A stretch of DNA of 64,000 nucleotides from Toxorhynchites rutilus septentrionalis. Its lineage: Eukaryota > Arthropoda > Insecta > Diptera > Culicidae. Shown one piece after another: positions 10,540-20,760 of this stretch. The stretch spans positions 241,209,946-241,273,945 of the forward strand of contig NC_073745.1 of the NCBI RefSeq assembly GCF_029784135.1. Reading direction: 5' to 3'. A program made the position numbers and the translations under genes. How positions within the stretch are numbered: position 1 is the stretch's first letter; every line of letters begins with the position of its first letter. The notes beneath the pieces are model-generated. The model did no database searches, was not told where the DNA came from, and was given only the letters and a program-made list of their open reading frames with translations.

Positions 10540-11428
10540 CTTGCCAAGTGAAAGTAGTGCCAAGGAAGTGAGACAAGTGAAGTGATAGGGTGAACGATAG
10601 AGTTACCACCCACACTATCCGAAAAAAATATCCGAACGCACGAAGCCTCTCTGGACCGCAGGACCTCTGCAGCCGTGTGGAAGAGCCCCTCAGTAGCCAC
10701 AACAGTTAGGAGCTCGCTTGTGGACCGAACAGGAATTTGCCGCCACACTGGGAAGGAAGGAAGACACTTCAAGGATCCCGACCAACCAGTCTCGCTGAAC
10801 CCGCCAGCGGTTGGATAAATCAAAAGGTGATAATAGGACATCGAGACAAAAGTACTGGACACGCGCACCGAAGCTTTTCGAGACGTCACTGAAAGAGGAT
10901 TGACATCCGAAAGTACGTTGTTCCGCAGTCTTGTGGTGTTCCCACAAGATGTTCAGGATTTACATGTAAGTACTAAAAACAAAAACAGAAATATCACAAA
11001 GTGAAATAAAGTGAATAATTTAACAAAGATTCAAATACAAGTAGTGCAAATAATTGTATAATTCCAAAATATAGTGTGACAATTAATTAATTAAATAAAA
11101 TAACAAAACAATTAATTTCAGAAAAAAATAAAGGTAATTTCCAAAATATTCATTGAAAATAATCATATTATTTAAAAAAAAAAAAAATATATATATATAC
11201 TAATTCTTTTTCAGGTAAGGTTAAAATTTTTTGATAATTTTCCAACAATATTTTTAGGATAAAACTTTTTGTGAAACAAATATTTTTAAAACAAACATTT
11301 ATTTTTATATTAAACAATTTTTTTCAGGTTAAAATAAACATTTATTTTATCAACATTTTTTAACATTCAATAATTTTTTTAAACTGGATAACCTGCTAGA
11401 AGCATTTAATCAATTAAGAATAAATAAT
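10540..11428 (+). promoter_or_regulatory. Errantivirus leader with splice donor and splice-like sites
   Basis: This 0.9-kb leader becomes very AT-rich after 10960. A short upstream ATG frame at 10949 runs five codons into a strong donor, GTAAGT at 10966. Further in, TTCTTTTTCAG|GTAAGG (junction 11214/11215) joins an acceptor directly to a donor, and TTTTTTCAG|GTTAAA recurs at 11327/11328. These suggest that env RNA splicing starts here. The gag ATG follows at 11429. Confidence 0.6.
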
Positions 11429-12748
11429 ATGGAACAATTCGACGTTAACCAACTACTGAGCAGGATTACCGCTCTGGAAGCCGCTTCCGCTCCACAAAAT
11501 ATTCCTGATTACAGTGATCCACCCCTATTTTTCACAAAACAAGACGGTTCTCCCGTAAACCCAGATACTTTTGAGAAAATTCCCGATTTAGTCAAAGACT
11601 TGCCAATATTCACAGGCGATCCAAGTGAATTAAATAACTGGATCAGTGATGTTGACAGTCTAATCCAATTATATAATACTACTGCAAACCATAGTGTTGA
11701 ATTGCAAAATAAATTCCACATGGTATGCAAAACTATCAGACGGAAAATTAGAGGAGAAGCAAATGACGCTTTAGTCGCTTCTAACATTGGTATCAACTGG
11801 ACGATGATCAAGAAAACACTTGTCACTTATTATGGTGAAAAGCGTGATCTTGAAACACTCGATTATCAATTAATGACCGTACAACAAAGAGGAAACTCTT
11901 TAGAAATTTATTACGACGAAGTAAACAGATTGCTATCACTAATAGCAAATCAAATCAAAACAGATCACAGATTTAGTCACCCAGAAGCTTCAAAAGCTTT
12001 AATAGAATCTTACAATAAAAAGGCAATAGATGCATTCATAAGAGGGCTTGATGGAGACATTTATAAATTCATCCGAAATTATGAACCAACTTCTTTAGCA
12101 AGTGCATACAGTTATTGTATCGCATTCCAAAACGTAGAATGCAGAAAAATGCTAACTAAACCAAAACATTTTGAACATACAGCAGCACCCAGAAATTTAA
12201 TTCCAATTAATCCTCTAAAATTACCACCACGTATGTTAAAACCAAATCCCATTCAAAATTTCAGAAATCACAATTTCAAACCCCAGCCCTTTATTAATAA
12301 CAACAATAATTTTAGGCCCCCATTTCAATGGAATGCTCCAAAACCAAATTTCCAACAATTTCCGCAACATTCCTTTCAACCAAAACCACAATTACCTCCC
12401 AGAAATCCTTTCCGACAACCTCCACCAGAACCTATGGAAGTAGATCCATCCATTAGGACTAGACAAATAAATTACGGCAATAGACCTCAAAATACAACTC
12501 AGGTAAACCCAATGAAGAGACCAAGACTCTTCAACATTAAAACCGGCCAATATGAAGATCCCCAAAATTTCGTTGAAATTAATCCCAATGATCACGATTA
12601 TCCATGCATAGATAACGAATATAATGAAGAGGAACAAACCGAAGAATCATCTCAATATGAACGATATATGAAAACAATTGACACACAAGAACGGGAAACA
12701 CCTGAAGAAGAAGACATAGAAAAAGCAGAACTAAATTTTTTAGATTAA
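11429..12748 (+). CDS. gag: Errantivirus Gag
   Basis: The frame is an intact 439 residues. The N-terminal half (residues 40-230) is helical and capsid-like, with PIFTGDPSELNNWI and VTYYGEKRDLETLDYQL segments typical of gypsy-type gag. The region of about 260-345 is rich in Pro, Gln, Asn and Phe, and the C-terminus (380-439) is very acidic. There is no CCHC zinc knuckle, as is usual in errantiviruses. Gag forms the particle shell. The stop TAA (12746-12748) lies a few codons after a slippery heptamer, so a fraction of ribosomes should pass into pol. The start is the first ATG after the leader, in the context AATAATATGG. Confidence 0.93.
   Translation: MEQFDVNQLLSRITALEAASAPQNIPDYSDPPLFFTKQDGSPVNPDTFEKIPDLVKDLPIFTGDPSELNNWISDVDSLIQLYNTTANHSVELQNKFHMVCKTIRRKIRGEANDALVASNIGINWTMIKKTLVTYYGEKRDLETLDYQLMTVQQRGNSLEIYYDEVNRLLSLIANQIKTDHRFSHPEASKALIESYNKKAIDAFIRGLDGDIYKFIRNYEPTSLASAYSYCIAFQNVECRKMLTKPKHFEHTAAPRNLIPINPLKLPPRMLKPNPIQNFRNHNFKPQPFINNNNNFRPPFQWNAPKPNFQQFPQHSFQPKPQLPPRNPFRQPPPEPMEVDPSIRTRQINYGNRPQNTTQVNPMKRPRLFNIKTGQYEDPQNFVEINPNDHDYPCIDNEYNEEEQTEESSQYERYMKTIDTQERETPEEEDIEKAELNFLD
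12733..12739 (+). promoter_or_regulatory. Predicted -1 ribosomal frameshift site
   Basis: AAATTTT lies as A-AAT-TTT in the gag frame, an exact X-XXY-YYZ slip heptamer, three codons before the gag stop. Slipping back one base enters the pol frame, which is open from here through the protease. I did not identify a stimulatory stem-loop. Confidence 0.75.
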
Positions 12749-15700
12749 AATCTGCCCTACCATACTTTCTTTATTTTGGTAAGGCAAAAGAACCACTAAA
12801 AATTCTAATTGACACAGGATCAAACAAAAATTTCATTCACCCTCGATACGCAAGTATCAGCCACAAAATAAAAAAACCTTTTTATGTATCTTCAGTAGGC
12901 GGAGATATAAAAATTAATAAATATTCCAGCGGAAAATTATTCAAACCATATTCTAATGTTTTGATTAAATTCTTTCATTTAAATGAATTAAAATCTTTTG
13001 ATGCAATCATAGGACACGACACATTAAAAGAATTGAAAGCAGTAATAGATACTTCAAATAAAAAATTAATTTTAGAAAACAAATTCATTATTCCTCTACT
13101 CCAATACAAACTACAGGAAATCAACAAAATAAATATTCGAGATGATCACCTAGACAAGCAACAAAAAGACAGACTCGGAAAAGTTTTAAAAGATTTTCAA
13201 GATTTATTTCAACCTCCGGATGAAAAATTACCATTTACTACAAAGGTCAAAGCCGATATCAGAACTACTGACGAAAATGCAGTCTATAGCAAAACTTATC
13301 CTTATCCTCAAGCTTTAAAATCTGAAGTTAATAAACAATTAGAAAAACTTTTACATGATGGAATTATTAGACCATCACGATCCCCTTACAACTCACCAGT
13401 TTGGATAGTACCAAAGAAACAGGATGCTTCTAAAGAAAAGAAATACAGAATGGTTATAGATTACCGAAAATTAAATTCAAAAACAATTAGTGACAGATAT
13501 CCAATTCCGGATACATCCACAGTCCTATCTAACTTAGGAGAAAACAAATTTTTTACCACATTGGATTTGGCATCAGGATTTCATCAAATCCCAATGTCTG
13601 AAAAAGATATAGAAAAAACAGCTTTTTCAGTTAATAATGGAAAATATGAATTCATTCGTTTACCCTTTGGCTTAAAGAATGCACCAGCAATCTTCCAAAG
13701 AGTAATGGATGACGTTTTAAGAGAACACTTAGGAAAAATATGTCATGTCTATATAGATGACATCATAATATTCGGTAAAACACTTGATGAACATTTGAAA
13801 AATTTAAGAACAATTTTGGAAACATTAAGAGAAGCTAATTTCAAAATTCAACCTGACAAATCAGAATTTTTAAGGACCGAAGTCGAATTTCTTGGCTTTA
13901 TTGTTTCAAAAGAAGGTCTAAAACCAAACGATAAGAAGGTTGAATGTATTCGTAAATACCCTGAACCAAAAACTCTGAAAGATTTACGCGCATTTCTAGG
14001 ACTGTCTGGATATTATAGACGTTTTGTAAGAGATTATGCTAAAATCGCAAAACCCCTTACAAAACTTTTAAGAGGGGAGGATGGCCATCGCCAAATTCTG
14101 AAAAATCAGTCAAAAAACACAATCATCAATCTAGATGATGATGCACGAAATTCATTTAATACTCTTAAAGAAATTTTATCTTCTAAAGACGTTTTAACAT
14201 TTCCAGATTTTGAAAAAACCTTCATTCTCACCACAGACGCATCAGATAAAGCAATAGGAGCAGTGTTATCACAGCAATTCCAGGACGGCGAACGACCAAT
14301 AACATTTATTTCTCGAACTCTTTCCAGGACCGAAGAAAACTACGCAACAAACGAAAAAGAGATGCTTGGAGTCGTATGGGCTCTTCACAACTTAAGGAAT
14401 TTTATCTACGGAGCAAAACTAAAAATTTACACAGATCATCTCCCACTCACATTCACATTATCACCCAAAAACAATAATGCAAAGCTAAAACGATGGAAAG
14501 CTTTCCTTGAGGAACATGATTATGAAATGTTCTATAAACCAGGGAAATCCAACGTAGTAGCTGACGCACTTTCACGCATCCAAATAAATTCATTAACCCC
14601 TACTCAACATTCGGCAGAAGAAGATGACAGTTCCTATATACCCTCAACTGAGGCTCCCATTAACGTTTTTCGGAACCAATTAATTTTTCAGATTGGGCCT
14701 AATTCATCCTATGAATTTAATGTTCTTTTTGAAAAATACAACAGACACACTTTTGTTGAACCAAATTTTGATATAAACTTTCTAAAGGACAAACTACAAC
14801 AATTTCTCAACCCAGGAATATTGAACGGAATTATGACAGATGAACGAACCATGGGAATTATACAAGAAATTTATAAAACAAACTATAATTCAAAAATTTT
14901 GAAAGTGAGATTTTCGCAAACAAAAGTAGAAGATATTCAAGATGAAGAACAACAGTTAGAAACAATCAAGGATGTGCATAATTTCGCTCATCGGAATGCA
15001 AAGGAAAACTCACTTCAACTCATAAAGAAATACTTTTTCCCAGGAATACATAAACTTTTCCAGAAATATATAAGAACTTGTGAAATTTGCAAAATGGAAA
15101 AATATGAACGACAACCTCAGAAATTTATCCCCGTAAGAACTCCAATCCCTAATTATCCTGGCGAGATCATACATCTCGATATATTTTGTTACAATGCCAA
15201 TTTCCTTTTTATATCCTCACTTGACAAATTTTCAAAATATCTCAAAATGAAACCAATTAAGTCAAAGGCCATTTCTGATGTAAAGAATGTTCTTTTGGAA
15301 TTATTATATGATTGGGACTTGCCCGCATTAATTGTAATAGATAATGAAAGTTCTTTTATATCAAATGTCGTAGAACAAAACATTATAAATTTAGGTGTCA
15401 AAATCTTCAAAACTCCTGTTAATCATTCTGAAACCAATGGCCAAGTAGAAAGATGTCACTCTACAATACGAGAAATAGCTAGATGTGTTAAAGCATTAAA
15501 TCCAGATATGCCAATTACTACTCTCATTCAAGAAGCAACTCATAAATACAATAACACAATACATTCATTTATTAACAAAACACCAAAAAATATTTATATA
15601 GGAGAAAGTAGAGATAATGCGTCCTATGAAGAAATAGCAAGAAGTCGAGACAAAAATAATGAAAAAATATTAAAATTATACAAAAACAAAGAAGAAAAAA

Positions 15701-15885
15701 TTATTCCAAAAGCTTATCAAACATACGAACCCAATAGCTATGCATATGAAAAAACAAATACTCACAATAAACGTAAGAGTCGATACAACATTATAAAAAT
15801 AAAAGAAGATCACAATACATACATTATAGATTCCAATAATCGAAAAATCCATAAATGTAATTTACGAAAGAATACAAGCAAATAA
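12739..15885 (+). CDS. pol: Errantivirus Pol (protease, RT, RNase H, integrase)
   Basis: The frame is open from the slip site to TAA at 15883-15885, about 1048 codons. The domains run as follows. The aspartic protease has the catalytic IDTGSNKNFIHP near 12810-12845 and IIGHDT near 13005. The reverse transcriptase has FTTLDLASGFHQ (first Asp at 13564), LPFGLKNAP and the YIDD box at 13750-13761. RNase H begins TTDASDKAIG near 14230 and includes TNEKEMLGVVWAL. The integrase has an H-H-C-C zinc site (H near 14977, C-x2-C near 15079-15090) and a D,D-E core: HLDIFCY near 15175, VIDNESSF near 15335 and NGQVERCHST near 15436. No lesion is visible. The first in-frame ATG (12961) falls after the protease, so translation by frameshift is required. 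Confidence 0.93.
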   Translation, partial: FRLKSALPYFLYFGKAKEPLKILIDTGSNKNFIHPRYASISHKIKKPFYVSSVGGDIKINKYSSGKLFKPYSNVLIKFFHLNELKSFDAIIGHDTLKELKAVIDTSNKKLILENKFIIPLLQYKLQEINKINIRDDHLDKQQKDRLGKVLKDFQDLFQPPDEKLPFTTKVKADIRTTDENAVYSKTYPYPQALKSEVNKQLEKLLHDGIIRPSRSPYNSPVWIVPKKQDASKEKKYRMVIDYRKLNSKTISDRYPIPDTSTVLSNLGENKFFTTLDLASGFHQIPMSEKDIEKTAFSVNNGKYEFIRLPFGLKNAPAIFQRVMDDVLREHLGKICHVYIDDIIIFGKTLDEHLKNLRTILETLREANFKIQPDKSEFLRTEVEFLGFIVSKEGLKPNDKKVECIRKYPEPKTLKDLRAFLGLSGYYRRFVRDYAKIAKPLTKLLRGEDGHRQILKNQSKNTIINLDDDARNSFNTLKEILSSKDVLTFPDFEKTFILTTDASDKAIGAVLSQQFQDGERPITFISRTLSRTEENYATNEKEMLGVVWALHNLRNFIYGAKLKIYTDHLPLTFTLSPKNNNAKLKRWKAFLEEHDYEMFYKPGKSNVVADALSRIQINSLTPTQHSAEEDDSSYIPSTEAPINVFRNQLIFQIGPNSSYEFNVLFEKYNRHTFVEPNFDINFLKDKLQQFLNPGILNGIMTDERTMGIIQEIYKTNYNSKILKVRFSQTKVEDIQDEEQQLETIKDVHNFAHRNAKENSLQLIKKYFFPGIHKLFQKYIRTCEICKMEKYERQPQKFIPVRTPIPNYPGEIIHLDIFCYNANFLFISSLDKFSKYLKMKPIKSKAISDVKNVLLELLYDWDLPALIVIDNESSFISNVVEQNIINLGVKIFKTPVNHSETNGQVERCHSTIREIARCVKALNPDMPITTLIQEATHKYNNTIHSFINKTPKNIYIGESRDNASYEEIARSRDKNNEKILKLYKNKEEKIIPKAYQTYEPNSYAYEKTNTHNKRKSRYNIIKIKEDHNTYIIDSNNRKIHKCNLRKNTSK

Positions 15886-15889
15886 AAAC

Positions 15890-15908
15890 ATTTTTCGTTC
15901 CTTTACAG
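15890..15908 (+). promoter_or_regulatory. Predicted splice acceptor for env RNA
   Basis: A pyrimidine-rich tract ending TTTACAG|A lies just after the pol stop. Spliced to the donor at 10965/10966, it would bring the leader ATG (10949) into frame with env. The phases fit: two bases from the first exon and one from the second. Confidence 0.6.
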
Positions 15909-17415
15909 ACTCGCCCTCTGCGCGTCTCAAGTACTGGCAGGAATTCAAATACACGACCTTACAAATAACCCACTCGCAATTGTACCACTAGGAAAAGCAA
16001 AAATAAAAATAGGACACATACGCATTGTACATCCTATTGATTTAATTCAAATTGGCAATACAATTTTCAATGTTAATAGTGACATACAGAATAATCCTTC
16101 AAATAATCCATTGTATGAATTAATCCAAATCAAAAATTATAAGTTATATGAAACATTTATGAAAATCAAACCATTTGTAAACAGAAGAAAAAGGTGGGAT
16201 ACAATCGGAACAGTTTGGAAATGGATCGCCGGCAGCCCAGATGCAGAAGATCTCCGAATCATCAATCACTCCATGAACGCCCTGATAACCATGAACAACA
16301 AGCAGTTATTCATCAACGAAGCTATCGACAAACGAATCCAAGAAATAACAGACATAACCAATCAAGTACTAAAGATCGAGAATGAAAGAACAAAAAACCA
16401 TTCCCTCGAAATTAATCAATTGATAATTCTCTCCAACATAGACTCATTACAAAATCAGGTAGAAACATTAGAAGAAGCAATTCTAATGGCCAAACACGGA
16501 ATCCCTAGTAGCAAACTACTATCGATAAAAGATTTTACAAAAATTGCAACCTTTCTACAAAACCACGATATTCACATAACTTCCTTCGAAGAATTATTAA
16601 CACAAGCCAAAGCACAAGTAATGCTGAATAATACGCACATTATCTATATGCTAAAGATTCCACAAGTATCAACTGAAACATTTGAATACGACTACATTGA
16701 CTCAATAATCAAGTCAATGAAACGCATTTTATTGAACAAAAATTACATTATCAGAAATCAAACAAATGTTTACGAATTGAATCAACCTTGTGAAGAGCAA
16801 GATGACTATTTCTTATGCGATAATTCTCAAATAGAACATGCAAATGAATGCATATATAAACTTACTACAGGGAAACATTCAAATTGCACCTTTGAAAAGG
16901 TATATTCAAAGGGACTCGTAAAACGAATCAACGATGCAACAATTTTGATCAATGACGCTGGTGCAGAAGTCTCATCAAATTGTACCAATTCCAGTCAACC
17001 CCTATATGGATCGTTTTTAATACAATTCAGCCAATGCAATCTTCATATCAACGGCGAACAATATTCCAATTATGAAACAACTATTCCTGCAAAAACATAT
17101 GATCCTACCACTGGACTTCGTGTTAACGAAATTCATATCATAGACGCACCACCTGTGGAATACCTTCAGAATTTAACCCTTGAACATCGCGAAAAATTGG
17201 AACTATTAAACCTGCAAAATCATTCCTTGAGTTGGAAACTCAATATCTTTGGATCATTTGGACTATCAACAATAATTCTAATCGCAAGCACATTTGCAAT
17301 TCTTCGATTCCTTTCCAGACGTAAACAAAAGGCCAACATAACAGTCCACTTCGACAAAAACGCTGAGACCATCCTAATAAATGAGCCACCAAAAACAACG
17401 GAAATTAAAACCTGA
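15909..17415 (+). CDS. env: Errantivirus Env, baculovirus F-like envelope protein (3' exon)
   Basis: The frame is open from before 15909 to TGA at 17413-17415. Immediately after the predicted acceptor comes a hydrophobic leader-like segment. A basic furin-type cleavage site RRKR lies at 16183-16194, followed by a Gly/Trp-containing putative fusion segment and a long heptad-like helix (about 16260-16500). Cysteines and N-glycosylation sites occupy the ectodomain (about 16780-17050). One transmembrane helix (IFGSFGLSTIILIASTFAIL, about 17248-17307) precedes a basic stop-transfer RRKQK and a short tail. This is the architecture of errantivirus Env, related to baculovirus F fusion proteins. No ATG precedes the cleavage region by much, so expression probably needs splicing from the leader. 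The frame is unbroken. Function is inferred from architecture. Confidence 0.85.
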
Positions 17416-17543
17416 CACCAACAACACAGAGGAATTATCAGACGAAAGAAAAAAAAAACAACTTCAAGCATTCTTTGATGCACCAACACCATTACGCACC
17501 ATCCAAAAGTAAACTTTGAGGACAAAGCAATCAAGAGGGGAGG
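17416..17543 (+). promoter_or_regulatory. 3' untranslated region and polypurine tract
   Basis: A short spacer after env ends in AAGAGGGGAGG (17533-17543), immediately before the right LTR. This purine run would prime plus-strand DNA synthesis. Confidence 0.8.
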
Positions 17544-17889
17544 AGTTAGCACAGTTAGCACAAATCGAGACCGCATAGCCGATAAGCGGAATATAAACAT
17601 CCGAATCACCATCCAGCTGCATCATCATCAACAATCACAACTTATTGGACCACCCGGAGACCAAGAATAAACAATCAACCGTTCACAAGAATCGATATCA
17701 GCATCGCGCTGATGCCATGAATAAACATTCCCACATTCAAGATGTTGTAAACACAAATCATTGATATATATAAGCAGGGACAATGAATGTAAGGTTAGAG
17801 TTAAATTTGAATAGTGAATAGATGCACATCGTGTGCTCGAAAAGAAGAAATTGTTTTTTTTAAGTAAAGTTTAGTGTTTAAGATTAACT
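17544..17889 (+). repeat. 3' LTR of the errantivirus
   Basis: 346 bp, with no difference seen from the left LTR. It is followed by the target duplication CACT (17890-17893). Confidence 0.95.
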
Positions 17890-17893
17890 CACT

Positions 17894-18695
17894 CCCTCAC
17901 CAATACCCTCGCCGACAAAAGGAAATTTTTGGGCGCACACCAATCCACACGCGGCGTGAGCGTTTGCCCTTTCTCAATCGTGCGTATGTGTATGCACTTG
18001 TATTTTATTTGCACATTAAGTAACATCCGATTCGATCTTGCCAATCTCGATTACCGTGCGCTTGAACGGTACTATTGGCACGAAATGTGTAACACGCTGT
18101 AACAACTAACAGCACAACAATATCCAGGACAATGCCACTGCACTTTTGCCCCCTTTTTTTCTATGCACGTGAAAGAAACTGCACTCGCAAATCACAGCTC
18201 GCAAAGCACTGCAGGTTCATTCATCAACTGGGACACGATTTACATAAAACAAGTTTTTTTTTGCAAACATCGGTTACCGTCGCACAGGTCACCAGCAGCA
18301 GTTGCGTTGTCACTTCGCTACCAGGAGTCTCACTAATTAGCTTCGTAAATTCTCAGAATACTATGTAATTAGAAATTGGTTGCAAAAAAACTTCCAGCAT
18401 CTTCTTGGAACGAGAAGATAAAATACGATCGCTTCATATCTTTCTTCGGTCACTTGGATTGTTTTCATTCGAAGCCGCGCGCCGTTCGCGGAATTTTTGT
18501 GTACAATCTCTGCCTTGCGTCTTGTTTGGCTTGTGGTGGAGGAGCGACTGATTCTGTGTCACTGATTTACCAACGCTTTGTGTAATGTTTTTGTTAGCCG
18601 TGTGTTCACTATGCGGATGAACTCTATCGTATCTGTGAAGTTTTTGTGGGCTGCCCTAGGGTGGTTATATCAAACGGCCGTCGCCTGTAAATCAT
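17894..18695. other. Unassigned flank downstream of the errantivirus
   Basis: The sequence is more GC-balanced than its surroundings. Frames up to 78 codons occur, but without recognisable domains or trusted splice sites. It may be host promoter or exon-flanking DNA. Confidence 0.3.
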
Positions 18696-18734
18696 GATTC
18701 GACTTGAATTGAGAGGCTTAGAAGGAAAGGGGAT

Positions 18735-18815
18735 TTTAGACTCCCCCCTCCCCTCCGTGGACAAGCGTGGACATTTTCATACTCCTCCCCCTGTTGTCCA
18801 CGTGGACATTTTTCT
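18735..18815. repeat. Dispersed repeat with GTCCACGTGGAC palindrome, copy 1
   Basis: A pyrimidine-rich tract (CTCCCCCCTCCCCTCCGTGG) is followed by GTGGACAAGCGTGGACATTT, then a perfect palindrome GTCCACGTGGAC. The same arrangement recurs near 22410-22480, 47350-47455 and 62410-62515. Confidence 0.7.
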
Positions 18816-18889
18816 TTATTTTATTAGAATTATTCAGGAGATAACTTAAATGTGCATAAATTTTAATTCCATTTGAGTTTATTTTGTTT

Positions 18890-18929
18890 CAAATTTTACT
18901 AGCTGTACCCTGCCACGCTTTTCTGTGGC
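18890..18929 (-). mobile_element. Helitron-like 3' terminus
   Basis: On the minus strand GCCACAGAAAAGCGTGGC forms a 5-bp-stem hairpin. It is followed by AGGGTACAG and CTAGT, the classic Helitron end (a hairpin about ten bases before CTRR-T). Helicase-like coding sequence lies upstream in the same orientation (19736-19969). Similarity to the copy at 62610 continues past CTAGT, so the terminus may be embedded in a larger repeated unit. Confidence 0.55.
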
Positions 18930-19671
18930 CAGAGATGCCAACCTTCCTGATTTTTCAGGATTCCCCAGAATTTTTAGCACGCTCCCTGATATCCTGACGA
19001 ACACTCAATTTATCCTGATTTTTCTGAAATGATTCTGATTTTCCCTGATTTTTGTACTCTTCACATTATTCGTAACAAATATAATGATTTCATGCCATAG
19101 TTTTCTGTCATGATAGTTCTCCGGTTCGTTCTTGTGTATATCTTACATTAAGTTAAACTTTGTACTTAACTTTTTTCCATCTCTACCATCAATTGTTTCG
19201 AGGCTTCCCAAAGCAGTGCCTGACGAATTTATGAAATTACAAAGAAATTAAGTTTGAGGAACAATATTGCTTTACTGAGGATAATGTGTATGTAGATGCA
19301 TCCCCAGAGTTATTAATGTAGGAATACGTATCAGAGTGTAAAATTATTCCAGAAAAAATTTTTGAATCCACAGTCAATATAAAAAGATTTTATATGTAAC
19401 TTGTTTGTCTGATTCAAAGTAGAATAAACTATGGTAAATATATCTCAGCAGTTTTTGAGGAGGAAGCATACATGTTCTGGGAGGATAGAATATTTAAGCT
19501 GTGTGAAAAATGGCGAGAGAAAGATTATAATGCTTTGATTGAAAATGCTGTTTTTGTTTTCCCAAAAATCGACATTAACTTTTGGGATAACCCAATATGA
19601 GCCATCCTGATTTATCCTGATTTTTATTTTCATTCTACCTGATTTTTTCAAATTATAATTGGCAACCATGG
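18930..19671. mobile_element. hAT-like non-autonomous element inside the Helitron relic
   Basis: The ends are CAGAGATGCCAA and, in reverse complement, CATGGTTGCCAA. They are flanked by CTGTGGC on both sides (18923-18929 and 19672-19678), consistent with an 8-bp hAT duplication with one mismatch. CCTGATTTTT motifs recur near both ends. The second Helitron copy near 62640 lacks this insert. Confidence 0.65.
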
Positions 19672-19735
19672 CTGTGGCACATTTTTTTATGACAGAGAAA
19701 TTATTAGTAGAACAAAGCATATGTTTCATATGAGT

Positions 19736-20070
19736 TTAGTTTTGAAATACTTGTAATATATGCTTTGTTTTTCTATTATCTGCGAAGATATAAAGGCTAT
19801 CTGGTTTGCCGACTCGGAAATGCGCAATATACAGTTGAATAATCCCCATCCGAATATAAATTACACAATTCCAAGGACTGATCTTGAGCAACGCCAAACG
19901 AATAAAAATAAATTGATTTAAAATCATTATTAGATACAATTCAAGCTCACGATTTTCAAACACATGCAAAGAAATGTGATGTTATCACATAGAATACATA
20001 TTCTATACTAGAAAGTTAATTTACGTACGCCGCTTTATTTCAGAAGTGTGCTTATTCCATCTGGAAATCT
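19736..20070 (-). pseudogene. Helitron helicase C-terminal remnant
   Basis: The minus-strand translation includes QLYIAHFRVGKPDSLYIFA, which resembles the final motif of Helitron Pif1-like helicases (the 'YVA-SRVG-P--L-' motif), followed by a KTKH stretch and a stop at 19736. Upstream residues are basic and hydrophobic but diverged. A second, more damaged copy with QLCIACFRV lies at 62605-62976. The protein would unwind DNA during rolling-circle transposition. Only the tail survives here. The identification rests on one motif plus the Helitron-like terminus downstream. Confidence 0.6.
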
Positions 20071-20079
20071 TAAAGCTTC

Positions 20080-20614
20080 CTGAGGCGTTGGCAGTAGCAA
20101 TAACAATCTTTGAAGTGGCTCGTATATTGTGTCATAATATGAGCTCCATCAGTGCCGATATGAAGATGCAAAATACAGCATTTTCAAGCTACAAATTTCT
20201 AGTTTAGGGATATCGTACGTATATATTTTTAGTTTGATATGTATATGTGTTGTAGAAAAAACACATTGCAAGAAAAGACAAAGCGTTTTTCGTTTGCTCT
20301 CAAAGTATTTATGGGTATTTTGAAAATCTACCCATCGCAATCTTGGAGATATTCTATACAAGGTCCAGTTGTTGCTTTGACGAATGCATTATTTTATAAC
20401 AGAGTACAACATTCAAAAATCACTCTAAACATTCGGTGTCGCATTTTGCTTCTCTATTTTTTTCTGTCGAGTGTAGTTCTTTCCCACTTCGGAATACGAT
20501 CGGTCACAGGAAATGTCGGTTCATTTACATACTCGATTAACTTTTAGTCGTCAGCGCAACACAAAACCTTCTCTGCAATAGTTCGGAGAATTTTCAGAGG
20601 GTACTAATAGCTTA
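20080..20614. other. Unassigned AT-rich sequence
   Basis: This lies inside the Helitron-related region but shows no match that I can see to the 62-63 kb copy. Frames are short. No domains are visible. Confidence 0.3.
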
Positions 20615-20618
20615 TTAA

Positions 20619-20760
20619 CCCTTTCAATACGGCAGTGTGCTCCGCCGGAGTGCTACCGCTGTACGGATCACCGCGTCGAAAAGCATGCACATCGCGCTGG
20701 TGTGATCGATGTGCAGTATCACTCTCATGTCGTCTAAAGACTACGCTCGAAGCGAAAGGG
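20619..20760. mobile_element. piggyBac-like MITE, 142 bp, copy 1
   Basis: TTAA sits on both sides (20615-20618 and 20761-20764), with ends CCCTTTC and GAAAGGG. The interior is related to 34405-34590. TTAA plus CCCTTT ends are diagnostic of piggyBac-type elements. Confidence 0.8.

Larger units (their letters stand above)
10177..17889 (+). mobile_element. Complete errantivirus (Ty3/gypsy with env), 7713 bp
   Basis: The element has two identical 346-bp LTRs beginning AGTTA and ending TAACT. A tRNA-Lys-type primer site follows the left LTR and a purine-rich tract precedes the right one. A perfect 4-bp target duplication CACT flanks it (10173-10176 and 17890-17893). Between the LTRs lie gag, pol (protease, RT, RNase H, integrase) and env in the errantivirus order. 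All three frames are open. Zero differences between the LTRs imply a recent insertion, so the copy may still be active. The 4-bp duplication and AGTT.../...AACT ends fit the gypsy group. Confidence 0.95.

Noticed and set aside
10434..10947. Minus-strand reading frames over the errantivirus LTR and leader
   Set aside because: They overlap the LTR, the primer site and the leader of an intact plus-strand element and have no domain. Accidental.
15189..17612. Antisense frames within pol and env
   Set aside because: Shadows of well-supported coding sequence on the plus strand.
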